From positions 2,646,075 through 2,710,074 of the forward strand of contig NC_020302.1 of the NCBI RefSeq assembly GCF_000341345.1: 64,000 bases of DNA. Reading direction: 5' to 3'. This document shows positions 33,571 to 43,605 of this stretch, one piece after another. A model generated the notes under the pieces. The model did no database searches, was not told where the DNA came from, and worked only from the letters and a program-made list of their open reading frames with translations. Each line of letters opens with the position of its first letter. The first letter of the stretch is position 1. The DNA is from Corynebacterium halotolerans YIM 70093 = DSM 44683 (lineage in GTDB: Bacteria > Actinomycetota > Actinomycetes > Mycobacteriales > Mycobacteriaceae). Position numbers and translations under genes: made by a program.

Positions 33571-36288
33571 CTACTGCTGCGCCGCACCGCCGCCTGCGCC
33601 ACCGGTCTCACCGGGGCCGAAGCCCGAGCGCGGCGCCTCGATGCTGGAGACCCGGTCGCCGTCGGCCTCGTCGTAGCTCTCCTCGAGCTTGTCGATGTCC
33701 TCCGGGGAGAGGTCCCCGAAGTCCTCCTCCGGCAGCGGCTTCGGACGCGGGGTGAAGGTGAACTTCGCGCTGTCGGCGTCCTTGGACTCGTCGTCCCAAC
33801 CCTCGACGTCGACCGTGACGATCTCGCCGGCACCGAGCTCGCCGAAGAGGATCTTCTCGGACATGGTGTCCTCGATCTCGCGCTGGATGGTGCGACGCAG
33901 CGGACGGGCACCGAGCACCGGGTCGAAGCCACGCTTGGCGAGCAGGTTCTTGGCCTTGTCGGTGAGCTCGACGGCCATGTCCTTCTCGGCCAGGGCCTTG
34001 GACACGCGGCCGATGAGCAGCTCGACCATCGCGACGATCTGCTCCCGGGTGAGCTGGTGGAAGACCACGATCTCGTCGATACGGTTGAGGAACTCGGGGC
34101 GGAAGTGCTTCTTCAGCTCGTCGTTGACCTTGTTCTTCATCCGGTCGTACTGGGCGTCGGAGTCCGTCTCGTTGGAGCCGGTGAAGCCCATGCCGACAGC
34201 CTTCGAGATGTCCTGGGTACCCAGGTTCGAGGTGAAGATGAGCACGGTGTTCTTGAAATCGACCACGCGGCCCTGACCGTCGGTGAGACGGCCGTCCTCG
34301 AGCACCTGCAGGAGGGTGTTGTAGATCTCCTTGTGCGCCTTCTCGATCTCGTCGAAGAGGACCACGGAGAACGGCTTGCGGCGGACCTTCTCGGTCAGCT
34401 GGCCGCCCTCCTCGTAACCGACGTACCCGGGGGGAGCACCGAACAGACGCGACGCGGTGAAGCGGTCGTGGTACTCACCCATGTCGATCTGGATGAGGGA
34501 GTCGTCGTCACCGAACAGGAACTCCGCCAGCGCCTTCGACAGCTCGGTCTTACCGACACCGGACGGGCCGGCGAAGATGAAGGAGCCGGAGGGGCGCTTC
34601 GGGTCCTTCAGGCCGGCACGGGTGCGGCGGATGGCCCGGGAGACCGCCTTGACCGCGTCGTCCTGGCCGATGATGCGCTTGTGGAGCTCATCCTCCATGT
34701 TGAGCAGTCGGTTGGACTCGGACTCGGTGAGCTTGAAGACCGGGATACCGGTCCACGCGCCGAGCACCTCGGCGATCTGCTCCTCGCCGACCTCGGCGAT
34801 CTCCTCGAGATCACCGGAGCGCCACTGCTTCTCCTTCTCGGAACGCTCCTCGCCCAGCTTGCGCTCCTTGTCGCGCAGGCCGGCGGCCTTCTCGAAGTCC
34901 TGGGCGTCTATCGCCGCCTCCTTCTCGCGGCGAACGTCGGCAATGCGCTCGTCGATCTCGCGCAGACCCTCGGGGGCGGTCATACGCTTGATGCGCATGC
35001 GGGCACCGGCCTCGTCGATGAGGTCGACGGCCTTGTCCGGCAGGAAGCGGTCGTTGATGTAGCGGTCGGCGAGCTGGGCGGCCGCGGTCAGTGCACCGTC
35101 GGTGATGGACACGCGGTGGTGCGCCTCGTACTTGTCGCGCAGCCCCTTGAGAATCTCGACGGACAGCTCGACGGACGGCTCCGGGACCTGGACCGGCTGG
35201 AAGCGGCGCTCCAGGGCGGCGTCCTTCTCGATGTGCTTGCGGTACTCATCCAGGGTGGTCGCACCGATGGTCTGCAGCTCGCCACGGGCCAGCTTCGGCT
35301 TCAGCAGCGACGCAGCGTCGATGGCGCCCTCGGCGGCACCGGCACCGACGAGGGTGTGGATCTCGTCGATGAACAGGATGATGTCGCCGCGCTGGTTGAT
35401 CTCCTTGAGGACCTTCTTCAGGCGCTCCTCGAAGTCACCGCGGTAGCGGGAGCCGGCGACCAGGGAACCCAGATCCAGGGAGTAGACCTGCTTGTCCTTC
35501 AGGGTCTCCGGCACCTTGCCGTTGACGATGTCCAGGGCCAGGCCCTCGACGACGGCGGTCTTGCCGACGCCCGGCTCGCCGATGAGCACCGGGTTGTTCT
35601 TGGTGCGGCGGGAGAGGACCTGCATGATCCGCTCGATCTCCTTGCCGCGGCCGACGACCGGATCCAGCTTACCGTCCTTGGCGGCCTGGGTCAGGTTGCG
35701 GCCGAACTGGTCGAGCACCAGCGAGTTGGAGCGCTCGCCGGCGCCACCCTGGCCGGCCTGGCCGCCACGTGCGGCACCGGTGCCGGCGCCGATCGGGCCA
35801 CCACCCTGGCCACCGCCCTGCGGGGACTCCGGGTTGCTGCCCTGGCCGCCCTCGTAACCGGAGAGCAGCTGGATGACCTGCTGGCGCACGCGCGGCAGGT
35901 CGGCACCCAGCTTGGTGAGCACCTGGGCGGCCACGCCCTCCCCCTCGCGGATCAGGCCGAGCAGCAGGAACTCGGTGCCGATGTACTTGTGACCCATCTG
36001 GAGGCCCTCACGCAGGGAGAGCTCGAGGACCTTCTTGGCGCGCGGGGTAAAAGGAATGTGACCGGTGTGCGGCTGGCTGCCGTGTCCGATGATTTCCTCG
36101 ACCTCGCGGCGGACGTCCTCCAGGGAGATACCCATGGACTCCAGAGCCTTGGCCGCCACGCCCTCACCCTCGTGGATGAGGCCGAGCAGGATGTGCTCCG
36201 TGCCGATGTAGTTGTGGTTAAGCATCCGCGCTTCTTCCTGTGCCAGGACGATAACGCGGCGTGCACGGTCCGTGAACCTCTCGAACAT
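33571..36288 (-). CDS. clpC: ATP-dependent Clp protease ATPase subunit ClpC
   Basis: AAA+ unfoldase of 905 aa that feeds proteins to ClpP. Double Clp_N repeat at residues 1-145, first ATPase with Walker A GEPGVGKT (237-244) and Walker [11 protein letters not shown], a ClpB-like coiled-coil middle (about 425-490), second ATPase with GPSGVGKT and VLFDEIEKA, and the ClpP-contacting loop around KAVGMGF. The linker after the N-domain (145-185) is unusually Gly/Gln-rich, and the C-terminus after the D2 domain has an acidic then Gly-rich tail (ends [10 protein letters not shown]). AGGGGAA precedes the ATG. ClgR and SigH control of clpC is known in corynebacteria. Confidence 0.96.
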   Translation of the reverse strand: MFERFTDRARRVIVLAQEEARMLNHNYIGTEHILLGLIHEGEGVAAKALESMGISLEDVRREVEEIIGHGSQPHTGHIPFTPRAKKVLELSLREGLQMGHKYIGTEFLLLGLIREGEGVAAQVLTKLGADLPRVRQQVIQLLSGYEGGQGSNPESPQGGGQGGGPIGAGTGAARGGQAGQGGAGERSNSLVLDQFGRNLTQAAKDGKLDPVVGRGKEIERIMQVLSRRTKNNPVLIGEPGVGKTAVVEGLALDIVNGKVPETLKDKQVYSLDLGSLVAGSRYRGDFEERLKKVLKEINQRGDIILFIDEIHTLVGAGAAEGAIDAASLLKPKLARGELQTIGATTLDEYRKHIEKDAALERRFQPVQVPEPSVELSVEILKGLRDKYEAHHRVSITDGALTAAAQLADRYINDRFLPDKAVDLIDEAGARMRIKRMTAPEGLREIDERIADVRREKEAAIDAQDFEKAAGLRDKERKLGEERSEKEKQWRSGDLEEIAEVGEEQIAEVLGAWTGIPVFKLTESESNRLLNMEDELHKRIIGQDDAVKAVSRAIRRTRAGLKDPKRPSGSFIFAGPSGVGKTELSKALAEFLFGDDDSLIQIDMGEYHDRFTASRLFGAPPGYVGYEEGGQLTEKVRRKPFSVVLFDEIEKAHKEIYNTLLQVLEDGRLTDGQGRVVDFKNTVLIFTSNLGTQDISKAVGMGFTGSNETDSDAQYDRMKNKVNDELKKHFRPEFLNRIDEIVVFHQLTREQIVAMVELLIGRVSKALAEKDMAVELTDKAKNLLAKRGFDPVLGARPLRRTIQREIEDTMSEKILFGELGAGEIVTVDVEGWDDESKDADSAKFTFTPRPKPLPEEDFGDLSPEDIDKLEESYDEADGDRVSSIEAPRSGFGPGETGGAGGGAAQQ

Positions 36289-38115
<1,827 letters not shown>

Positions 38116-38149
38116 CGCCCCGAGGGGACACGGTTTCACCCGGACAAGA

Positions 38150-38192
38150 ACGACCCCGTTCATTCCCGGTGATCAGGAATGGACGGGGCCGT
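38150..38192. terminator. Bidirectional terminator between guaB1 and MFS gene
   Basis: Arms ACGACCCCGTTCATTCC (38150-38166) and GGAATGGACGGGGCCGT (38176-38192), 17 bp with two non-Watson-Crick pairs, 9-nt loop, between convergent genes. Confidence 0.75.
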
Positions 38193-38209
38193 GCCGTTTC
38201 AGTCGCGGA

Positions 38210-39700
38210 TCACACGGCCCGAGGAGCGCCCTCGTCCGCCTCGTCCGCGGTGGCCGGCACCTGTTGCTCCACCGGCTCCTGCACGCGGGTGACGAAGAAG
38301 GAACCGATCAGGGCGAAGATCGCGATCACCCCGGCGAGGATGAAGGCCGAGCGGGTACCCGTGGCGGTGGCCTCCGCGGTCGTCCGCCCCGCCTCCGACG
38401 CCAGCCCAGTGCCGATGGACAGCGCGGCGATCATGGCGGCGGTACCGGCGGCACCGGCCAGCTGCTGCAGGGTGTTCAGGATGGCGGAGCCGTGGCTGTA
38501 CATGTGCGCGGGGACCGAGCCGAGCGCGGTGGTCATCAGCGGGGTCATCATGAGGGCCAGGCCGATGGAGAAGCAGATGTGCATGGCCACGACGATCCAG
38601 GTGGGCGAGTCCGTGCTCAGCGTGGTCATCCACCACACCGTCGCGGTCATGAGGATGGCGCCGGGGATCAGGATCGGGCGCGGGCCGACCGCGTCGTAGA
38701 GTCGGCCGATCAGCGGGGCCGCCAGCCCCTGCAGGAGACCACCCGGCATCACGACCAGGCCGGTGACCAGGGCACTGACCCCGAGCGCGGTCTGCAGGTA
38801 GATCGGCAGGACCATGATGGTGCCCAGCAGGGAGCCCATCGCCAGCAGCACCACGACCAGGGAGACGGTGAAGTTGCGGATCCGGAAGGGGCTCAGATCC
38901 AGCAGCGCCCGGTCCTTCTTCCCCAGGCCGATCTGGCGCCAGACGAAGCCCACCAGGGCGAACACGCCGACGATGATCGCGGTGATGGCGGCGGTTCCCT
39001 CCCCCTCGATGATGGAGGACATGGAGCTCAGTCCGTAGACCAGGCCGCCGAAGGCCGCGGCGGAGAGGATGACCGAGGGCACGTCGAACGGGGAGGTCCG
39101 GGTCTCGCCGATGTTGCGGATGATGGAACCGCCGGCGATCAGGGCGAGCAGCGCGATCGGCAGCATGACCCAGAACAGCCAGTGCCAGCTGAGCGAGTTG
39201 AGGATGAAGCCGGAGACCGTCGGGCCGATGGCGGGTGCCACGGAGATGACGATCGCGATGATGCCCATGACGGTGCCGCGGCGCTCCGGCGGGATGACGG
39301 TGAGCGCGACGGTCATCAGCAGCGGCAGGACCAGCGCGGTGCCGGCGGCCTGGATGACACGGGCGCCCAGCAGCACGCTGAAGGCGGGGGCGATGGCCGC
39401 GACCAGGGTGCCGACGGCGAACAGGCTCAAGGCGGTGAGGAAGATCGCCTTGGTGGTGAAGCGCTGCAGCAGGAAACCGGTGGTCGGGATGACCACGGCC
39501 ATGGTGAGCATGAAGCCGGTGGTCAGCCACTGTGCCACGTCCGCGCCGACATTGAAGTCCGACATGATGGCCGGCAGCGCCACAGACAGGATGGTCTCGT
39601 TGAGGATCATCACCATCGCCGAGATGACCAGTACCGACAGTACGATCTTGACCTCGCGGGGGATCACGGGCGGTTGCCCGGTGGGGGATCCGGTGTTCAT
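38210..39700 (-). CDS. MFS multidrug efflux permease, DHA2 family (LmrB-like)
   Basis: Membrane protein of 496 aa with about 14 helices. Typical DHA2 sequence features are the TM1 motif NETILSVALPAIMSDF, QWLTTGFMLTMAVVIPTTGFL, QAAGTALVLPLLMTVALTVIPPERRGTVMG, motif C APAIGPTVSGFIL and the C-terminal MYSHGSAILNTLQQLAGAAGTA. This resembles the lincomycin-resistance type LmrB/LmrA group. Upstream lie repeated GATAA units (39722-39733) that might be an operator, but no cognate regulator gene is adjacent. A related decayed copy lies at about 42,600-43,260. Confidence 0.88.
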   Translation of the reverse strand: MNTGSPTGQPPVIPREVKIVLSVLVISAMVMILNETILSVALPAIMSDFNVGADVAQWLTTGFMLTMAVVIPTTGFLLQRFTTKAIFLTALSLFAVGTLVAAIAPAFSVLLGARVIQAAGTALVLPLLMTVALTVIPPERRGTVMGIIAIVISVAPAIGPTVSGFILNSLSWHWLFWVMLPIALLALIAGGSIIRNIGETRTSPFDVPSVILSAAAFGGLVYGLSSMSSIIEGEGTAAITAIIVGVFALVGFVWRQIGLGKKDRALLDLSPFRIRNFTVSLVVVLLAMGSLLGTIMVLPIYLQTALGVSALVTGLVVMPGGLLQGLAAPLIGRLYDAVGPRPILIPGAILMTATVWWMTTLSTDSPTWIVVAMHICFSIGLALMMTPLMTTALGSVPAHMYSHGSAILNTLQQLAGAAGTAAMIAALSIGTGLASEAGRTTAEATATGTRSAFILAGVIAIFALIGSFFVTRVQEPVEQQVPATADEADEGAPRAV

Positions 39701-39847
39701 GTGGGAAATGGGACCTTCCGGAGATAACGGATAAGGGAAACCTCACTATGCTGCCACCCGCGGTGCCGTCCTTCAACTCGGGCGCCCCACCTGTGCTTAT
39801 CGACGCCGCGTCGCACCCACCCCGCAGGAATACGCGCGGGTGGTGTC

Positions 39848-39863
39848 TCCTATATATATAGGA
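39848..39863. repeat. 16-bp perfect palindrome with pure A/T core
   Basis: TCCTATATATATAGGA, located 7 bp from the cspB terminator. Striking in a GC-rich background; may be a protein-binding site or a recombination scar. Confidence 0.5.
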
Positions 39864-39869
39864 ACGCGA

Positions 39870-39899
39870 AAACAGCCCGTCCAACTGGACGGGCTGTTT
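39870..39899 (-). terminator. Rho-independent terminator of cspB
   Basis: AAACAGCCCGTCCA and TGGACGGGCTGTTT form a perfect 14-bp stem with a 2-nt loop; on the minus strand it ends in TTT CGCG. It lies 44 bp past the cspB stop. Confidence 0.85.
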
Positions 39900-39942
39900 C
39901 GTGAAACCGTTGTTCCGTGGGGCGGTTCAGCGCCCAGTCAGA

Positions 39943-41490
39943 TTAGCGGTTCAGGTTCAGGAAGTTGGAGACGAACGGGAAGGCGGCGGCGATCAGGCCG
40001 ACGACGCCGGCCAGGGCGGCGAAGATGCCCAGGCCACCGACGGAGGAGCCCTCAGAGGAACCCTCGTTGACGTCGTCGTCGTCGTTGTCGTCACCGTTGT
40101 TGTTGCCGTTGTCCTTGCCGGCCTCCTCGCGGGCCTTGGCCAGCTCCTCAAGGGCCTTGGCGATCCGCTCCTCACGCTCAGCGGCCTCCTTGGCCTGACG
40201 CGCAGCCTCCTCGGCGGCGGCCTTCTCAGCCTCTCGCTCTGCCTCACGCTCGGCGACCTCGTCGGCAGCCTTCTGATCGAGCAGCTCGACACGGGAGAGC
40301 TCGTTCTGCCAGACGGTGGCGTTCGCGAAGATCTTGGAGTAGCTCTCGGACGCGAAGGTCAGGTGCTCGCGGTAAATCTGGAAGCGACCGTCAGCGTTGT
40401 TGCCCAGGTCGGTCCACCAGGCGTCGTGGCCGAAGTAGGTCTCACGATCAGCCTCATCGAGGAAATCGAGGTTCATGCTCAGGCCGTTGAGCAGCGGGCC
40501 ATTCGGAGCGAGCAGAGCGGTGTAGAGACCCCGCAGGGACTGCTCGTCGTTACCCACCAGCGTGTCATTATCACCGTACAGCTCGACCTGGCGGGCGGCG
40601 GTGCGGAAGGTGGCTTCGACAACGCGGAGGGTGTCGCGCTGAGCAGTGGCGCGCTCCAGGTAGAGCTGGCGAACCAGGACGTCGGAACGCTGGGCCTCAC
40701 GGTTGGTGTCGATGGCCTCCTGGTAGACACCCTCGATGGCGGCCACCTGAGCATCAACCTCCTCCTTCAGAACGTCGAGGGCGGCCATGTGCTCGCGAGT
40801 GACGCGGTTGTAGCGGTCGTCAATCTGCCACTCACCAGCGGTCTCGTACTGGGTGTTGATGTCGTCCCGCAGCTCGAGCAGATCGCGGTAGGCGGCAGCC
40901 AGGTCAGACTCGGAGTGGCCGATACCACCGGTGGTGTACAGGGCCTCAAAGTCCCAGAACTCCTCGCCCTGGTACCGGTTGGCCTCGTTGGTGGCCTCGA
41001 TCAGCGGGTTCACCACATCTCGGGTGTCATCCAGGGCACCACGCAGGGCGTTCCATGCGTTGGTGGCAGTGTGGTCGGCCTGCAGAGCGAACGCGACAGA
41101 CTGACGGGCCTTGGTGATGTTCTCTGCCGAGGTGGCGAGCTGAGCGGCAGCGTCAGCGCGGGCGCCCTCGAAAGCGGCCTGAGCAGCTTCCTCGGACGGG
41201 TCGAAGCCGGCCTCACCGGTCTCAAGGTAGGCGCGGACGATGTCGCGGACACCGTCGGCACGATCCCAGCCACGGAGGTAGTCACCAGTGGCGTCGGTCA
41301 GCTCACGCAGCTCGTTCTCGTCGATGTTCTGCGGGTCGGCGGAGACGGCGGCGGAGCCATCCTCGACGGTGAACTGTGCAGTGGCAACCTGGGCGTCCTG
41401 CGCCATGGCCGGGACGGCCAGGCCGGAGACACCGGTGGCGACAGCGATGGCACCTGCGAGAGCCGCGGTGCGGATGCGGTTCTTGATCAT
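39943..41490 (-). CDS. cspB: S-layer protein, PS2/CspB type
   Basis: Secreted surface-layer protein of 515 aa. Signal peptide MIKNRIRTAALAGAIAVATG...AMA is cut before QD. The long helical body contains stretches nearly identical to C. glutamicum PS2, such as KSDVLVRQL-like SDVLVRQLYLERATAQRDTL and RVVEA-F-TAARQVELYG. A charged coiled coil (about residues 405-465, Ala/Glu/Lys) leads to an Asn/Asp linker and a C-terminal hydrophobic anchor (VGGLGIFAALAGVVGLIAAAF) that would hold the lattice to the mycomembrane. GAGGAG precedes the ATG at a longish spacing. In C. glutamicum cspB is strain-variable and carried on a small island; the activator gene described there is not seen here. Confidence 0.9.
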   Translation of the reverse strand: MIKNRIRTAALAGAIAVATGVSGLAVPAMAQDAQVATAQFTVEDGSAAVSADPQNIDENELRELTDATGDYLRGWDRADGVRDIVRAYLETGEAGFDPSEEAAQAAFEGARADAAAQLATSAENITKARQSVAFALQADHTATNAWNALRGALDDTRDVVNPLIEATNEANRYQGEEFWDFEALYTTGGIGHSESDLAAAYRDLLELRDDINTQYETAGEWQIDDRYNRVTREHMAALDVLKEEVDAQVAAIEGVYQEAIDTNREAQRSDVLVRQLYLERATAQRDTLRVVEATFRTAARQVELYGDNDTLVGNDEQSLRGLYTALLAPNGPLLNGLSMNLDFLDEADRETYFGHDAWWTDLGNNADGRFQIYREHLTFASESYSKIFANATVWQNELSRVELLDQKAADEVAEREAEREAEKAAAEEAARQAKEAAEREERIAKALEELAKAREEAGKDNGNNNGDDNDDDDVNEGSSEGSSVGGLGIFAALAGVVGLIAAAFPFVSNFLNLNR

Positions 41491-42190
41491 TGGAGTGGTT
41501 CTCCTCGTTGGTCATCTGTGGGAAGTGCAAACCACCCGGGATTGGCCCGTGGTGACCCGCTGGGGCGCGACAATCGACAGTGAGACGTTTTACGGGACGT
41601 GTTCCATGTCGTGCTTGGTGCTTCGGTCCAGCAACCTGTCGCTGCCCGAACTATAAGGCAGCCAAAGGGGTCCCGCCAGCTTTTTCTAAGGTTTCTCTTC
41701 GAGCCTGAACATCACCTGCCTGAGAAAAATTACGAGAATATTACGCCCGTTACCTGCAGCTGGACGGCTTCAGCCTCCCCCGGAAGGGTCCGAAAAACTT
41801 CCCGCGGAACCTCCCTAATGTGGGGGTAATTTCACGCCGCAAGCAATGGGATTCCGAGTGAAATTCCACTCCCATCCACTGTCTGATTCTGAAAAAGAAG
41901 AGGTCAAGGCGCTAATTGGACAATCTCCCCCTTCCCCGAAAGTACTTAGCAAGTTGTTCCCCAAAAGTCACACCATAGGCCCCCCGATAACCAAAAGCAT
42001 CCAAAGGCCAGCGATAGATAGTGGGCCAATTCCTGCAAATATCACCTTCACAAAACAGCAGGTCCAGAGAAAAACAAGGTCATCAGCTGTAAAACATTAC
42101 AAAACCCAGAAATTAGCGACCTTAACGAAAATACTCAGAAAGTCCGTTACTTTTCTGTGGCATGGTGTATATAAATCACAGCCCTAACGG
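41491..42190 (-). promoter_or_regulatory. AT-richer upstream region of cspB with promoter
   Basis: Minus-strand TATAGT at 41650-41655 is the best -10 and would give a leader of about 150 nt before cspB. The 700 bp are clearly AT-richer than the surroundings, especially 41,830-42,190. A plus-strand open frame of 113 codons there (41846-42187) has no recognisable features and is not called a gene. Similar AT-rich flanks surround cspB in other corynebacteria. Confidence 0.6.
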
Positions 42191-42591
42191 TTCTAGACCT
42201 TGGAAAAACCTTGGAGTCTAGAGCGGCGTTCTCTACGCCCCGCTCCAGGCCTCTCCCCTCCGGTTTCAATCCACCATGACCACAGCTCCGGTCCCGCGTC
42301 CCGCATCCCGCCACTGCGTCAGGACACCGGGGATCGTCGGTACCCGGTCCCTGCAAAATCTGGCCCGGAGTGCCGGAAACGTACAACACCACGTGCTCGG
42401 GCGCGTCATGAGAACGCAGGCGGAAGGCTTCCGGGCCGAAAGCCGGGACCCCCGGTCCTCAAAGCGCGCCCCAGTGAAGATCCGGCAATGGAGTCATGAC
42501 GATGGCGGACAGGAAAGCGTCCCACCGCCGGCCCGGCGTGTGCGGGGCGGCGATAGGGCGTTGAAATTCGTACGCGGGATGGGCGGGGAAA
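42191..42591. other. Gene-free stretch at the edge of the accessory patch
   Basis: GC content rises abruptly after about 42,190. At the boundary lies TCTAGAC (42192-42198) / GTCTAGA (42216-42222), an inverted repeat enclosing the direct repeat CCTTGG-AAAAA-CCTTGG. No coding sequence with recognisable homology is seen; it may be decayed DNA upstream of the MFS pseudogene's 3' end. Confidence 0.4.
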
Positions 42592-43265
42592 CTACATCGC
42601 CTGCCCGGCGGCCGTCCCAGCGGATGCGGTGGCGAAGTGACCGCTCAACAGACTCGACGTCCACCTTGCGGTCTCCTGCGTGGTCGAGCCGGACTCTACG
42701 ACGACCTTCGGTATGTGCGGGAGCGGGCCCATGAACACCGGGGCGATGACCGCCGCGCCGTCGAACCGCTGCGGCATGTTCATGATCGCGGAGCCGTGAG
42801 CACAGAAATCCATCGGCAGTGGGGTCATGACGGGGGTCATGCCGATATTGAAGATGATGATGGCGCTGAGCAGGCCGACGGAGGTGTCCTCCGTGATAGT
42901 GAAGACAAGCCATCCCTGGGAGACCATCATGAGCAGGGGTGCCGGGGATGGCCACCGGACGGAGACCCGCCTTGCCGTAGATGCGGCCGATGGGCGGGGA
43001 GAACGCATCCCGGAGGAGAGCACCGGGCAACATGAACAGGCACACGAGCACGATGGGGACCTTGACCCGGGACAGGTATTTCCGGGGCAGCGCATGGGGG
43101 CAAAGGCCGGACGGGATGGGACGGACCGCCGGGACCACCGAGGCGACCCCGGCGTTCACGCTCATCTTCGTGTCTCACTTCTCGAACGCGAGCAGAGTCA
43201 AAGGGCACGGTCATCAACAGCGGCAGCCCAATCACCGGACCGCCGACCTGAAGGTGCCCGACCAG
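42592..43265 (-). pseudogene. Decayed DHA2-type MFS transporter gene
   Basis: Three minus-strand frames each keep pieces of the same transporter: GLPLLMTVPFDSA (near 43,230) matching the intact gene's VLPLLMTVAL; then VNAGVASVVPAVRPIPSG and, in the same frame but after an internal deletion, LVCLFMLPGALLRDAFSPPIGRIYGKAGLRPVAIPG; then, after a frameshift near 42,930, IIIFNIGMTPVMTPLPMDFCAHGSAIMN. All align in order with the MFS protein at 38210-39700. At least two frameshifts and one deletion make it non-functional. It lies upstream of, and opposite to, the MFS-CBS gene. Confidence 0.75.
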
Positions 43266-43452
43266 CAGGGCCCCAGGAGACCGCGCCTCAACGGGGCGCA
43301 GTACGCGAGTTTGCGACAACACCTGGTTCCGGGACATCGCCTCTCCGGTGGTTCAGCATCCCTCCCTGAGCAGAGATGAGCGCAGTGGGGTCAGCCCCTC
43401 CTCACCAGCTACACCCATTCTCCGGCATCTGGCCCCCACCGATGGCAACTGC

Positions 43453-43482
43453 TTGGACTAAGACTCAACTACGTGATACACT
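43453..43482 (+). promoter_or_regulatory. Promoter of the MFS-CBS gene
   Basis: TTGGAC, 18-nt spacer, TACACT (43477-43482); expected transcript start near 43,489 and a leader of about 117 nt. Confidence 0.65.
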
Positions 43483-43605
43483 GTTGGGCTCGATGGCTAC
43501 TTTGCCGTCACGGCGCATCGATGACACGACACGCGAGGTATCTGCAGAACCTTCTGACACGGCACGGTCGATCAGCCACTCCACCGCCGAATGTCAGGAA
43601 AATCC

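Noticed and set aside
41846..42187. 113-codon plus-strand frame upstream of cspB
   Set aside because: No ribosome site and no recognisable domain; it lies in the AT-rich promoter region where chance frames of this size are possible. Not excluded, but unsupported.
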